Below are positions 11,503 through 20,609 of a DNA stretch of 64,000 bases, piece by piece. The DNA lies in contig OX467090.1 in the NCBI GenBank assembly GCA_950106755.1, positions 16,429,489 to 16,493,488 of the forward strand, in the 5' to 3' direction. Below the pieces are notes generated by a model that was not told where the DNA came from, did no database searches, and saw only the letters and a program-made list of their open reading frames with translations. The position numbers were made by a program, and so were the translations under genes. Every line of letters begins with the position of its first letter. Positions within the stretch are counted from its first letter, which is position 1. Source of the stretch: Climacium dendroides (lineage: Eukaryota; Streptophyta; Bryopsida; Hypnales; Climaciaceae).

Positions 11503-11580
11503 GACCCCGTGCCACTCCTCTTCCTTTTTAAGAAAGGAAACGATTTTGCATCTTCCGACCGTGCGTCCACTGATGCGAGC
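11503..11580 (+). pseudogene. Host unit H, piece 3: 78-bp remnant between D and E
   Basis: This short island includes the right GACCC of D and the left CGAGC of E. It translates in the host frame as DPVPLLFLFKKGNDFASS and links piece 2 to piece 4. A one-base shift is needed at the joint with 15009 to continue into QYDTSPDCMYYKDPAR. It is the only host DNA left between two elements placed tail to tail. Confidence 0.5.
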
Positions 11581-12728
11581 TGTCGTAGCACAGAGTAAGT
11601 AAATTCCCTGTTATACCCTCAAAAATCACCCTAGAGCATAACAAAATGACCCTAAAGATCGAACCCACGAGATCCTGTGAAGTAACTAACTCTATTAAGG
11701 AGATAAACCCAATAAAACCCCTTACTTCTAATTTCCGGTTGTACCTCGAAAAACCGGAATGTCCAAAACCCAACCGGAAAACTAAGACCGGACTGTGTCC
11801 TATTTCCGATTTTACTAGTTCCCCGGTCTCTGGTCAACTTCTCAATTCTGGACTAGTCTACTTCCGGTCCTAAGTGTCTACGGAGCGAATCTGTTCCGGT
11901 CCGTCCTTCCTAACCCCGGTTTAGTTTTACCTCTGTTTTACCATCAGAGGGTTCGCCACTTGATTTTGAAAGTGGTAGGCCCACCACTCCTTCCGTGACT
12001 TATAGTGGCTGAAGACCCACTTCCTATCTTCCTATCCTCCTATTCTAATCTGGATCCGGTTTGGTCCTTCACAGCAATCCAGATGGCGATCTGAATCACA
12101 GGTCACACAAAGACCCCCCGTACGATCCTCTCATACTACAACGACTTTGATGTTGATCCGTTCCGTACAAATTTCGGTGGCTACAAGTGCACCCGTCCGT
12201 TCCATCAGCTACAGAAGTTCTTCCGTTTTACCCACAACGAGGGCAAGACCTCACAGGAGTTAGGACACTCGATCGGATTTCCCACCCAGGAGTTCTAGCG
12301 CAGCTAAGGAATCCCTCCCTATCCACCTAGCCTAATCAACGGCTTTCTTACCCGGAATACTAAACTTCTACAGATGTTGAGGCACTGGAATCCACTTCTA
12401 GCTCTTCATGACCTACTCAGATGTACTTAGAACCGGAAATATTCATCAAAGGGAGAACTCTACCCACACATCCATCCATACCACCTTACTTCAACTTTGT
12501 ACATTCTTGCCAACACTTGGGAGGAATACACAAAACAAAGTCAATAGAAAATACACAAGGAAATGCCAAAAGAACTCCCTCAGTCTCTAGCTTAGAGATT
12601 GTTTTATATACAAAAAGCAAAAAGTGAATACATGATTTCCGCCTCTGAAGGCGCTGACAATCCGCTCCTACCTTATCCTAACCGGATTCTATTCCGGTTC
12701 TTAGTTATAAGTCCTATTTTTACAATCC

Positions 12729-14402
12729 TTACTGTTCCGTTTCATACACTCGGGATCCAATGGTTGGGCTCTCATCAGGTCTCTCCAACTGCTCGAAGAC
12801 CTCAGTTAGATTCCGGTTCCGTTCCCCATCCGTAGGTAGAACCGGATGTTCTTCCTTAGCTTCCGGGGAGTCCAAATCTATCGGCTGATGTCCGGTCGAG
12901 GGCGAATCCTTCTTTGCCCTGCTTGACTGGGGCGTCTTGTCCTTTCCCGGCTCCTGAGCGGCGTCTTCCGGAAACAAGTCCGGAAGTGAAATCTCAGAGA
13001 GCCGGATCGGAATCTCCGTCAATTTCTGGCTGCTCTCCACGATCCGGTCCGCCGACTCCCGTGCTTTGGATAGGAGCTTCTCTATCTGTTCCTCAAAATC
13101 AGTGAGGATGTGCACCACCCTGGTTCCGGATATCTTCTTGTCCTTGTGCACCTCCTCTTCGAACAGGCGCGCCTTGGTAACTACTACTCCGGGTCCTCCA
13201 AGCACGTCCTTCACTTCCGCGGCCAACTTCTTCATTTCCTCTGCCATCTCCTTTGTCGCGTTGGCGTTCTCAAGCAACGCGAATAGTTCGGCCTTGAGGG
13301 TGTCCACCTCATCGTGCTGCCGCTTGCTGTCCTCCTTCAACTTCCGGAGCTCTTCCGGATTGATCACACTCTCAGCCACCTTCTGTGGCAACTGGCTGTC
13401 CGGTTCCGCTCCGATTAATTCCGCGATCTCCCCGAGCGTCCGCTTCTTAACTTCCCAATCCGCCCGGATTCCACAGAGGATCCCAACCAATTCGTCGAAC
13501 GGATCTGCGGTTCCGGATCCGGATGCCACATTCGGTCCGGTTGGAGTCTCACTTCTGTGCGGCCGTGGATGTCTCGAGGGTGTTCCTCGATTTCCAGCTG
13601 GTGTGGTCTTCTGCCTCTTGGCGGGAACATACAGTTCCTCCTCTTCCTCTTCTTCTTCTTCTTCCTCCTCCTCAGATTCGTTTCCAGAATCCGCTTCTTG
13701 ATCGGACTCGGATTCTCCGTACTTCATGGTCCGCTCTTGGGCCTTCCATACCTTCAACTCCACTTCCGTCAACAGCTCCTGTTGCTGATAGAGGTGGTAA
13801 ACGTAAGGGCACAGTGGGGTAGCCCTACTTTTCCCCACTCGTGTAGTAAGCTGGGATACCAGATCAAAGAAGATCCGGCCCCAGTCTACTTTCCGGGTTC
13901 CACTCAGCGCTCCGAAAATCGTATTGGCCAAGGTGATAGTCACCCTGGTGGGTTTTTCCAGATGCAAAACCGGAACCAGGAACTGGAGCAAACGTCGCTC
14001 CCGGTCATCGAGGCAGTCTTCGACCGCGTAGCCATCCTTCGGGTTTACTACGCTTCCGAACTTTCCCTGGACGAAATCGTCCTTCTGGTTGGCTAGTCCG
14101 AGTCCTCCTGGCCGGAACCCGTATACGTTCCGCCACAAAGCCTCGGTCCATTGGACCGGATTCCCTCTCAGGGTGTTATCGAACTGATTCGATACGCCAC
14201 TCAGGATTTCTCTAACCATCCTCTCATCTTTGAAACCCCAAGGTTTCAAAGATAATCCTTGACAACCCATCGATGTTAAGTCCTCCCTGAGCTCTCCCTT
14301 TTCCGGATCCTTGGTCGGCATGACCGGAACCACTTTTCTCAGCCTTACTTCACTCGGGGGAGGGGTGCTAGAGCCTGGTCTCTTCCGGTTCAGCCGCGGC
14401 AT
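12729..14402 (-). CDS. Intact element-borne protein, 557 aa (copy E)
   Basis: The ORF runs uninterrupted from the ATG at 14402 to the stop at 12729. Residues about 1-22 are basic. About 23-230 form the conserved domain (KVVPVMPTKD, KPWGFKDERMVREIL, RGNPVQWTEALWRNVYGF, NPKDGYAVEDCLDDRERR, VTITLANTIFGALSGT, VDWGRIFFDLVSQL, PYVYHLYQQQELLTE). About 245-275 is acidic with a long glutamate run. About 310-470 is charged and helical, probably coiled coil (PEELRKLKEDSKRQHDEVD). The tail is Pro/Ser-rich. The domain layout recalls the 'putative plant transposon protein' type found in many plant repeats, but I am not certain of homology. No zinc knuckle, protease or polymerase motif is present, so calling it gag would be inference. 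Confidence 0.7.
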   Translation of the reverse strand: MPRLNRKRPGSSTPPPSEVRLRKVVPVMPTKDPEKGELREDLTSMGCQGLSLKPWGFKDERMVREILSGVSNQFDNTLRGNPVQWTEALWRNVYGFRPGGLGLANQKDDFVQGKFGSVVNPKDGYAVEDCLDDRERRLLQFLVPVLHLEKPTRVTITLANTIFGALSGTRKVDWGRIFFDLVSQLTTRVGKSRATPLCPYVYHLYQQQELLTEVELKVWKAQERTMKYGESESDQEADSGNESEEEEEEEEEEEEELYVPAKRQKTTPAGNRGTPSRHPRPHRSETPTGPNVASGSGTADPFDELVGILCGIRADWEVKKRTLGEIAELIGAEPDSQLPQKVAESVINPEELRKLKEDSKRQHDEVDTLKAELFALLENANATKEMAEEMKKLAAEVKDVLGGPGVVVTKARLFEEEVHKDKKISGTRVVHILTDFEEQIEKLLSKARESADRIVESSQKLTEIPIRLSEISLPDLFPEDAAQEPGKDKTPQSSRAKKDSPSTGHQPIDLDSPEAKEEHPVLPTDGERNRNLTEVFEQLERPDESPTIGSRVYETEQ

Positions 14403-14710
14403 GAGGGTAGCTCTACCCGGTTTTCACTCTACAGTCCTAATAAGGGAGCGCTGACACTCAAATGTTCCGCCCCACCTGTAAACTATCCTACTGGCATGCT
14501 CACATTCCTAGCTTCTCACGTATTCGCTCTTACTCAAGGTCTCACCCACTCATGTCCGGAGGAGATCTCTCCGTCTCACACCCCTCTCTCACTTCCGGAC
14601 CCTCTTGTACTTCCTCTTCCTTGCCGTGGTCAACGATAGAAACGTCAAGCGCTAAATCAGGTCATGACAACATGTGGAAATCCAGAGACCTGAAAATGGG
14701 CAGGGTTAGG

Positions 14711-14860
14711 CTTTATATAGTCCTGACGTCCTGGACTGCCTTTATGACCGGTTGGATATCCGGTCCGGTTCTTGACATCCGGTTATCTCCAATCTGGTCA
14801 GCAAGATTCCGGTCGGAAATACATATCCGGTTGTGCATCTAATCCGTTCCGCTTCTACTT
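14711..14860 (-). promoter_or_regulatory. Putative promoter of element E: TATA box and CCGG array
   Basis: On the minus strand the TATA box CTATATAAAG (14711-14720) lies 310 bp before the ORF ATG at 14402. Several CCGGAT/ATCCGG motifs sit upstream at 14755-14835. Layout and distance match those of D. Confidence 0.5.
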
Positions 14861-15262
14861 AAAATCGGGTTAGTTCCGTAAGGTCCTTTTGTGACTATTT
14901 TTGGATTTTATTTTTCTCTCTAGATGAATCCGGATACCTATTTCTAATTTCCGGTTCACTCAAAAAGGTAAACAAATAAAAATCAAAAACATGAGTTGCC
15001 ACACGAGCTCAGTATGACACCTCCCCGGATTGTATGTACTATAAAGACCCCGCGAGGTGCATGGAGAACAAGTACAAGATGTTTCCAAGCGAACTCCGAT
15101 TTGAGTTCTACCTCGATGTGCTGCAATCTTTTGCAACGCTTGAGGAAAACGTCCTTGGAGTTTATACGGGAACGAAGTTCATGATGGCCTCCAAGGTAAA
15201 TTCATTTAATCACATCAACCTCGCGCTTGTTAATGCATAATTTATTGTATTCCGAGCCTAGG

Positions 15263-15281
15263 TATCATTGACCCGATGATA
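15263..15281. repeat. Palindromic motif TATCATTGACCCGATGATA
   Basis: Second copy of the H-unit palindrome. It lies in the probable intron between 15240 and 15325. Confidence 0.5.
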
Positions 15282-16515
15282 ACTTGAACTACTGTACTAA
15301 CTGAACCTCCTGCCTTTGATTCAGATGTTTGGAGTTTTTTTCTATGGATTCTTCGACAAATCTTCGGTTTCTATACATATGAAAATGGCCGACGTCGCTG
15401 ACAAAATGGACATGAACGACTTACTTTTCTCCAATTCGCCCTACTCCCTGGACTTTACGAAACCCCATCGTGAATTTCAAAGGGTGGAGGCGCCTCCTTT
15501 CAGAGAGGAAGGTGACGACGGAGTCTCTCTTTCAGAGGAGTTAGCCGAAGACGACGTCGTCTTAGAACCAGGTGTAGGCGACAACGATGTCAAGACGGAC
15601 GAAGAGTGGGAGCTCCAAAAGCAAGTAGAGGGTAGGAACTCCCCGGGAAGCGATCCAGACGAGGAGGGAGGCGAGTAAGAGGATAAAGCCGAGTTGGAGG
15701 ACGGAAGCCAATCAGAGGACGGAGGCAATTTGGAGGATGGAGGCGATGACAACAGTCCATCTCCGGAGCTGCGCACAAAGCATCGTTAGGACGTTAGCGC
15801 GCCAACAGGACCTGAGCCTACGCGCTTCCACATCGAAGAAGCCGACGTGGAAGCCACACTGCAATCCGTTGTCGATGCGGTTGTGGAGAAGACTTTCAAC
15901 AATGTCTTGGATGATGTTCTTCAAGACGACAGCGTTCCTCCCCCGGCTAAGGAAGGCGATGTTGTCCTGACCGGCACTCTTAGTGCCTTTGAAGTGGAGG
16001 CACAGTTGCCTGAGCCTGAAGTCCAAGTTCTCAGCAACGACGAGGAAATCAACCACAGGCATGAATCGAATGAAGACGACGACAACGACATTCCCAAGGT
16101 CCGAGAGAAGAAAGTCGTCATTGACCCTGATGGTAGACCCGTGAAGGTAGAAAAGGATTGGTGGAAGCAGGACCAGGAAATCCGGGAACGTAGAATCGCT
16201 TGGAAAGTCGAGCGTGAGGCGACTCAGAGGGAACTAGAGGCAACAAAGATGGAGTTGGCTAGAATAGAGTAGCAAAGACAAGCAGACATTAAAGCTACTA
16301 AGGACAGATTGGCCCAAATAAAAGTCCAAAGGCAAGCGGATTACCTGAAATTTCAAGAGCAAATTGTTGCTATCATGGCCATGCAAGCTCAGACGCAAGG
16401 CGAGCCTTCAAGCCAGGCAATGACATTCCCTGTCGCTATCTCCACTCTCGCTTCGTAGCCTTCCTCCACCCCTCAGATCCCTCAAGCAGCACAGCAATTG
16501 GTGCCGCAGCTACCA

Positions 16516-16534
16516 TATCGTCGACCCGACGATA
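16516..16534. repeat. Palindromic motif TATCGTCGACCCGACGATA
   Basis: Third copy of the H-unit palindrome, inside the coding-like region. Both arms share the changed base (CGTCG/CGACG), so symmetry has been kept while the sequence drifted. Confidence 0.5.
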
Positions 16535-16693
16535 AAGTCCTGTCGAATCCTCCTGGTGATACCGACTTAGTTCAGTCGACCCCGGCATCACAAATTGCAA
16601 GTGCGTCTTCTGCAGAGCCTCAGCACTCTGGAGTTGGAGTTCCGGAAGTAACTGGCCAAGCAAAGGCTCTTCAAACTCCCTAGGAATCCAAGA

Positions 16694-16716
16694 GTTATCA
16701 TCGGCCCGATGATAAC
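16694..16716. repeat. Near-perfect 23-bp palindrome, GTTATCATCGG / CCGATGATAAC
   Basis: Two 11-bp arms match perfectly around a single central base. Fourth and best copy of the H-unit motif, about 100 bp before the insertion point of element A. Confidence 0.6.
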
Positions 16717-17376
16717 ACGCAAAGCGTCTCGCTTCCTGCGGCTGATGTCGTAGACCAAAATGAGAGGATGAAGTTGGTTATATAGAATTTAGAAGTAAAG
16801 AGTTGACATTGGTAAAAAAAATTTATTTACAAAATGGTAAACTAATTATATTACCAACATTAACTCTACCTCACTATTGAATTAGTAGTAGATAGATAAT
16901 TTGGTTAAGAAAGATATTGTAAGTTTCCTGTTTTCCTAAAAGATCCGGAACCGGATCCGCATCCAAGGAACTAAATAGGGATCGGAAAAATATACCGGGG
17001 CCGGAAGCAAACGCATCCGCACGCTACCGGAAGATTATCGGGACGGGAAGAGGAAATCTCGGATCCAACGGTAATCCCATACATCATAGAAGACCGTTTT
17101 AACGGCTAGATTCCTCCGCGATGATTGCAAAAATGGCTACTTTCCCAACGGTTGTGACTACTAAGAAAGGATACGCGGGGGGTTGGTTCCTCAAACCTCA
17201 TTATGTCTTTGTGGTTTGGGAGCGCTCTCAGAGCAAGGTCTGTCTTTAGAGGTGTAAGAGGATTGGGTGATCTTACTTTCCGTATCCTGCCGTGGAGAGG
17301 AAGAGGATTGACCGAAAGCTGTGGCAAGAAAAGGCAGGAGGTTTGAGTGGTGAATGTTTTGGAGAGTTCTGCAACC

Positions 17377-19278
17377 ATGGTGAAGGCGGAAGCAAGCGGG
17401 TCATCTCCTTTCAAGATCAAGAGCATCTGTCCAGTGATTCCGAAGGATGACGGAGAGAGGAAGCAGCTGGAGGAGGATCTGGGCCAACTCGGGTGTGCGA
17501 GATTCCTCTGCCGACCATGGAGCTTGAAAAGCGAGGAAATGATCCGGAAGTTGATGAATGAGCAGTCGAACGAATGGATCAAGACCGTCCGAGCTCTGCC
17601 CAGAAAGTGGACTGAGGACATCTGGAAGAGGGTCTACGACTTTCCTCGACCTGGAGAAGGGATGGCTTCGCGGGTGCACAAGTTCGCAGAAGGTAAATTC
17701 TCTAACCCTCCTCACCCTAAGGATGGCTACGCAGTAGTAGATTACAAGGTGGCAAGAGAGAGGAGGATGTTAGAATTTGTAGTACTGATCATGTATCCGG
17801 AACGGCCAAACCGGGTCACAGTAACTTGGGCCAATACGATCTTTGGATCGTTGAGTGGGGAAAAGAAAGTGTTTTGGGGAGGAATAGTGAAAGATCTGGT
17901 AGGGAAGATGGTAAACGCCCTAGGAAACGCAAAGGCCACCCCCATTGGGCCATTCCTCTTTCACTTGTATGACTCCCTAGGTACTCTGAAAACTTCAGAG
18001 AAGACCATGTACAAGGCCGCAACCACCCTAGTGAAACTTAATCTTACTCCACCCCGAGAGGAAGAGGAAGAAGAGAGAAAGGAAGGACCAGATGAGGGAT
18101 CTGAGAAAGAATCCTCAGAAAGAAGGAAGGAACCTTCCAAAAGGAGGACGGAGGCTAAGAGGGTTTCAATCTCTTCTAAGAAGGGATCCAGAGGAAAGGG
18201 GAAAGCCTCGCCGGAACCGGAAGTTCTGGGAGAGGATACTTTGGGGAGGATCATTTCGGACTTAGGGAGAGTCCGGGAGGAGTTTGATACGGAGAGAGGA
18301 GCAGTGAGGAATGTATGTGGACTGCTTGGAGGGATCAAAGTGTCAGAGCTCGTAGAGAAAGTAGAAAGGTTGCTCCGGGATAGTGAAAACCGGAAGTGGG
18401 AAACCTGCATCCAGGAGTTGACTGAGAAGAATGCGGATCTCGAGCGGCAAATTGAGAAGGGTGAGGAAAAAAAGAGAGAGGTGGAACGGCTTACCTCAGA
18501 GTTTAAGGGGGTCATTAAGAGAGTTGGGGCCTTTGTTTCCAACACTGCGGATGTTGTAAACAAAGCCAAACTCTATGATGAGAGAATCCATGAGGCAGGA
18601 CCAGAAGCCGCAGGTAAGGCTGTCTTAGTTTTGGCAAAGTATTCCGAAGAGATGGAGAAGTTCATGTTTGAAGTCCGAGATGTTCTTCACCAAGCAGAAC
18701 AGTTTCCGGAATCCGGAATAAAGAGGAAGGATGAAGAGATGGAGCGAACCAAGAAGAATGCGCCCACAAAGACTCCAACAAAGACGCCAGCCAAGCGGGA
18801 AAAGCAGGAGGAGGAGTTGACACCAACGTCTAAGAGTATGGAGGGGAGGAAAGAAGGATCAGTGCATGGATCCGGATTGAAGACTCGAATTCGGAAGTTG
18901 GAATCCAACTTAGGCACACCACAGAGTAAAGGCTCTCAACCCTCAACCGCCAAGAAGACTGTGAAGAAGGTTACTTCCGTCAAAGGAAGAGACGTGCCTC
19001 TAAGGGGTCAACAATCCGCGGAGGACGAATCTCCAAGCCAATCCGAGCAGGAGGAAAGTCTGTCGAGATCCGGAAAGGAGGATTCGGAAAAGGACACCGG
19101 ATCAGAAGAGGAATCGGATCCCGAGCAAATCTCAGCAACAGAGTTCAAAGGGAAAACTTCAACACCGTCCAAAGGGAAGCCGCCCTTGAGTGGGAAACCG
19201 TCAGCTAGTAGGAAACAGCCAACTAGGAAGGGGGCAACAAAGTTAGAGGAACCTTCTCCAAAGAAGCCTAGGAAATAG
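17377..19278 (+). CDS. Intact element-borne protein, about 633 aa (copy A)
   Basis: The frame is open from 17347, but the first ATG is at 17377 in a good context (ACCATGGTG). It has the same plan as E but is a divergent subfamily: N-terminal domain (CPVIPKDDGERKQLEEDL, RPWSLKSEEMIRKLM, PRKWTEDIWKRVYDF, HPKDGYAVVDY, PERPNRVTVTWANTIFG, KATPIGPFLFHLYDS), acidic/basic hinge (REEEEEERKEGPDEG), long helical part (ELVEKVERLLRDSENRKWE; ERQIEKGEEKKREVERL) and a Lys/Ser/Thr-rich C-terminus that could bind nucleic acid. It shares the LKSEEMI motif with C and F. No enzymatic motif is visible. It is the longest intact frame of the family in this window. Confidence 0.7.
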   Translation: MVKAEASGSSPFKIKSICPVIPKDDGERKQLEEDLGQLGCARFLCRPWSLKSEEMIRKLMNEQSNEWIKTVRALPRKWTEDIWKRVYDFPRPGEGMASRVHKFAEGKFSNPPHPKDGYAVVDYKVARERRMLEFVVLIMYPERPNRVTVTWANTIFGSLSGEKKVFWGGIVKDLVGKMVNALGNAKATPIGPFLFHLYDSLGTLKTSEKTMYKAATTLVKLNLTPPREEEEEERKEGPDEGSEKESSERRKEPSKRRTEAKRVSISSKKGSRGKGKASPEPEVLGEDTLGRIISDLGRVREEFDTERGAVRNVCGLLGGIKVSELVEKVERLLRDSENRKWETCIQELTEKNADLERQIEKGEEKKREVERLTSEFKGVIKRVGAFVSNTADVVNKAKLYDERIHEAGPEAAGKAVLVLAKYSEEMEKFMFEVRDVLHQAEQFPESGIKRKDEEMERTKKNAPTKTPTKTPAKREKQEEELTPTSKSMEGRKEGSVHGSGLKTRIRKLESNLGTPQSKGSQPSTAKKTVKKVTSVKGRDVPLRGQQSAEDESPSQSEQEESLSRSGKEDSEKDTGSEEESDPEQISATEFKGKTSTPSKGKPPLSGKPSASRKQPTRKGATKLEEPSPKKPRK

Positions 19279-20609
19279 ATAGGAAAGTAGTTAGGAAGTT
19301 TCTAAGAAGCGACCCTAGCATGGTCAGCCGAAAACCCAAGTTTTTGGTAGGTAGGAAGTAGCTTGGGAGGTGCTTTTCAGGTGCATGCACTTAGGCTGCA
19401 CTTTCCGGATTTTTAGGATCTGAGATCCACATTTTGCGGATCGGATGGGGTTGGTAGGAAAGTCAACTTAGAAGGATAAGGAATGACACTTGTCATTCTC
19501 CTGTCCTTTAGTTTTATTCTTTGGGACCTTTGGGGTTCCCTGGAATGTGTATTTAGAGGGCTAAAGTTAGTTTGAAGCCCCGGGTGTTTTCTTATTTGTG
19601 TTTTTCAACACTTTGCAAATTGATTTCAGATTTCCACTTCATAAGTGCTGGCCTGAAAAGGCTAAGTTTTGTGTTGGTATGCCGTGCAATACTAGAACCA
19701 TTGTTTAGTACGGGTAGCTGGTTTGCAAGTGTGGAGGAAGACAAGTAGCCCCCGGATTCTGTCTAGGATCTGATTTTGAGAGCATTGAGGTTTGGTTAAG
19801 GAAAACTTTGTGTATTGAGAGGGAGTTCTAGTTGCTGAAGTTCCTTGGGAGTCTTCTGAGTAGGATAGCCATTCTTAGGTTGGGTGAATTCTTCAGGAGG
19901 GAGAACGAACGCCAACTGATGTTTGATGAGGTTCTACTGAATCTGGAAGAGAAGAACATGAAGGTAGTTAGGATCTCTCAGTTATCGGGTGCTGGATCAC
20001 GCTCTTGGAATTCTGTCCGGATAGGTCTGTCGTTGTAGTACTGAGACAATAATAGGGGTTTCTTGAGTGACCTGCTAGTCTGGATCAACATCCGGGTTAG
20101 TTGTGAGGAAGTAACTATTTCCTATTTTGGTGTTTGTTGTTGTTATTTTAAGTGGATCTTCATTTCATTCTAAACACATTTGAAGGGTAGGGTTTACGTT
20201 CCCTTCCTAAAACCAAAGAGCGGAACCCTCTTGGTAGAGGTTAAACTAAGATTTTGTGAGTTACTGTAACCGGATAGAAGTCCTCTTTCCGGTTCTGCAT
20301 CCGTCTAAGTCGATCTGGATAGAGAGAAACACAGGATTATGACAATCCTCCTTGTTCGATTACTGGTGGAAGACTTGGAGTGGACGTAAGGGAATTGGAG
20401 TATGGAGAGGAGAGGGTACTGAGAGAGAGTTTCATGTTACAAATATTTCAATCCGGTTTTGCTTGGGTTTGGTGTTTTCCGAATCCTGATCCGGATATCT
20501 TGAGGAAACTAACGTTGAAATCTTGTGGGAACGATACACGAGTCATCTAAGGTGTTTTACATCAATTTAACACCTAAGGGTAGGATTTGTGTTTCTTTGT
20601 GCTATGACA
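19279..20609 (+). repeat. 3' non-coding tail of A; 19597-20609 repeats 1-1013
   Basis: From 19597 on, this tail is a direct repeat of the first 1013 bp of the window, with no net length change and roughly 96% identity by eye. The short ORFs inside it are not conserved between the copies. The two copies lie about 18.6 kb apart, so unequal recombination between them could delete or duplicate everything in between. Confidence 0.8.

Larger units (their letters stand above)
11581..15003 (-). mobile_element. Element E, complete ORF-bearing LTR-like unit, TSD CGAGC
   Basis: The unit is 3423 bp on the minus strand. It starts TGTGGCAACTCATG at 15003 and ends CTCTGTGCTACGACA at 11581, with CGAGC at 11576-11580 and 15004-15008. 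It is the inverse-orientation sister of D, similar along its whole length, and has the only intact ORF of the D/E type here. As for D, there is one terminal unit, no polymerase or integrase region, and the same promoter and tail layout. Confidence 0.85.
15004..16806 (+). pseudogene. Host unit H, piece 4: methyltransferase-like C-terminal part and acidic/coiled-coil section
   Basis: 15009-15240 encodes QYDTSPDCMYYKDPARCM, then FEFYLDVLQSFATLEENVLG and VYTGTKFMMASKV. DTSPDCMY could be a worn DPPY-type catalytic motif and the later strand a Rossmann-type segment. After a probable intron (15196 to about 15324) the frame reads MFGVFFYGFFDKSSVSI and then a long acidic stretch. It continues through TAG or TAA stops (15676-15678 TAA; 15787, 16270, 16456 and 16681 TAG) into a charged helical region (QEIRERRIAWKVEREATQRE). 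Most TAG sites would read well as glutamine. The frame decays just before element A. Confidence 0.45.
16807..20609 (+). mobile_element. Element A, ORF-bearing LTR-like unit (5' end uncertain)
   Basis: The 3' end, TGTGCTATGACA at 20609, is clear from the match to 1-1013 and from its similarity to the ends of D and E. GTTGA follows at 20610-20614, and GTTGA also occurs at 16802-16806. This suggests a 5-bp duplication and a 3803-bp element, but the element would then begin CATTGG rather than TG, so the left end is tentative. It contains a CCGG-rich leader (16940-17370), a 633-codon ORF and a 1.3-kb tail. A sits inside host unit H in the same orientation. Confidence 0.65.

Noticed and set aside
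8088..20609. Reverse transcriptase, integrase or protease domain in the ORF-bearing elements
   Set aside because: I looked for YxDD-type, HHCC and DTG motifs in the six copies and saw none.
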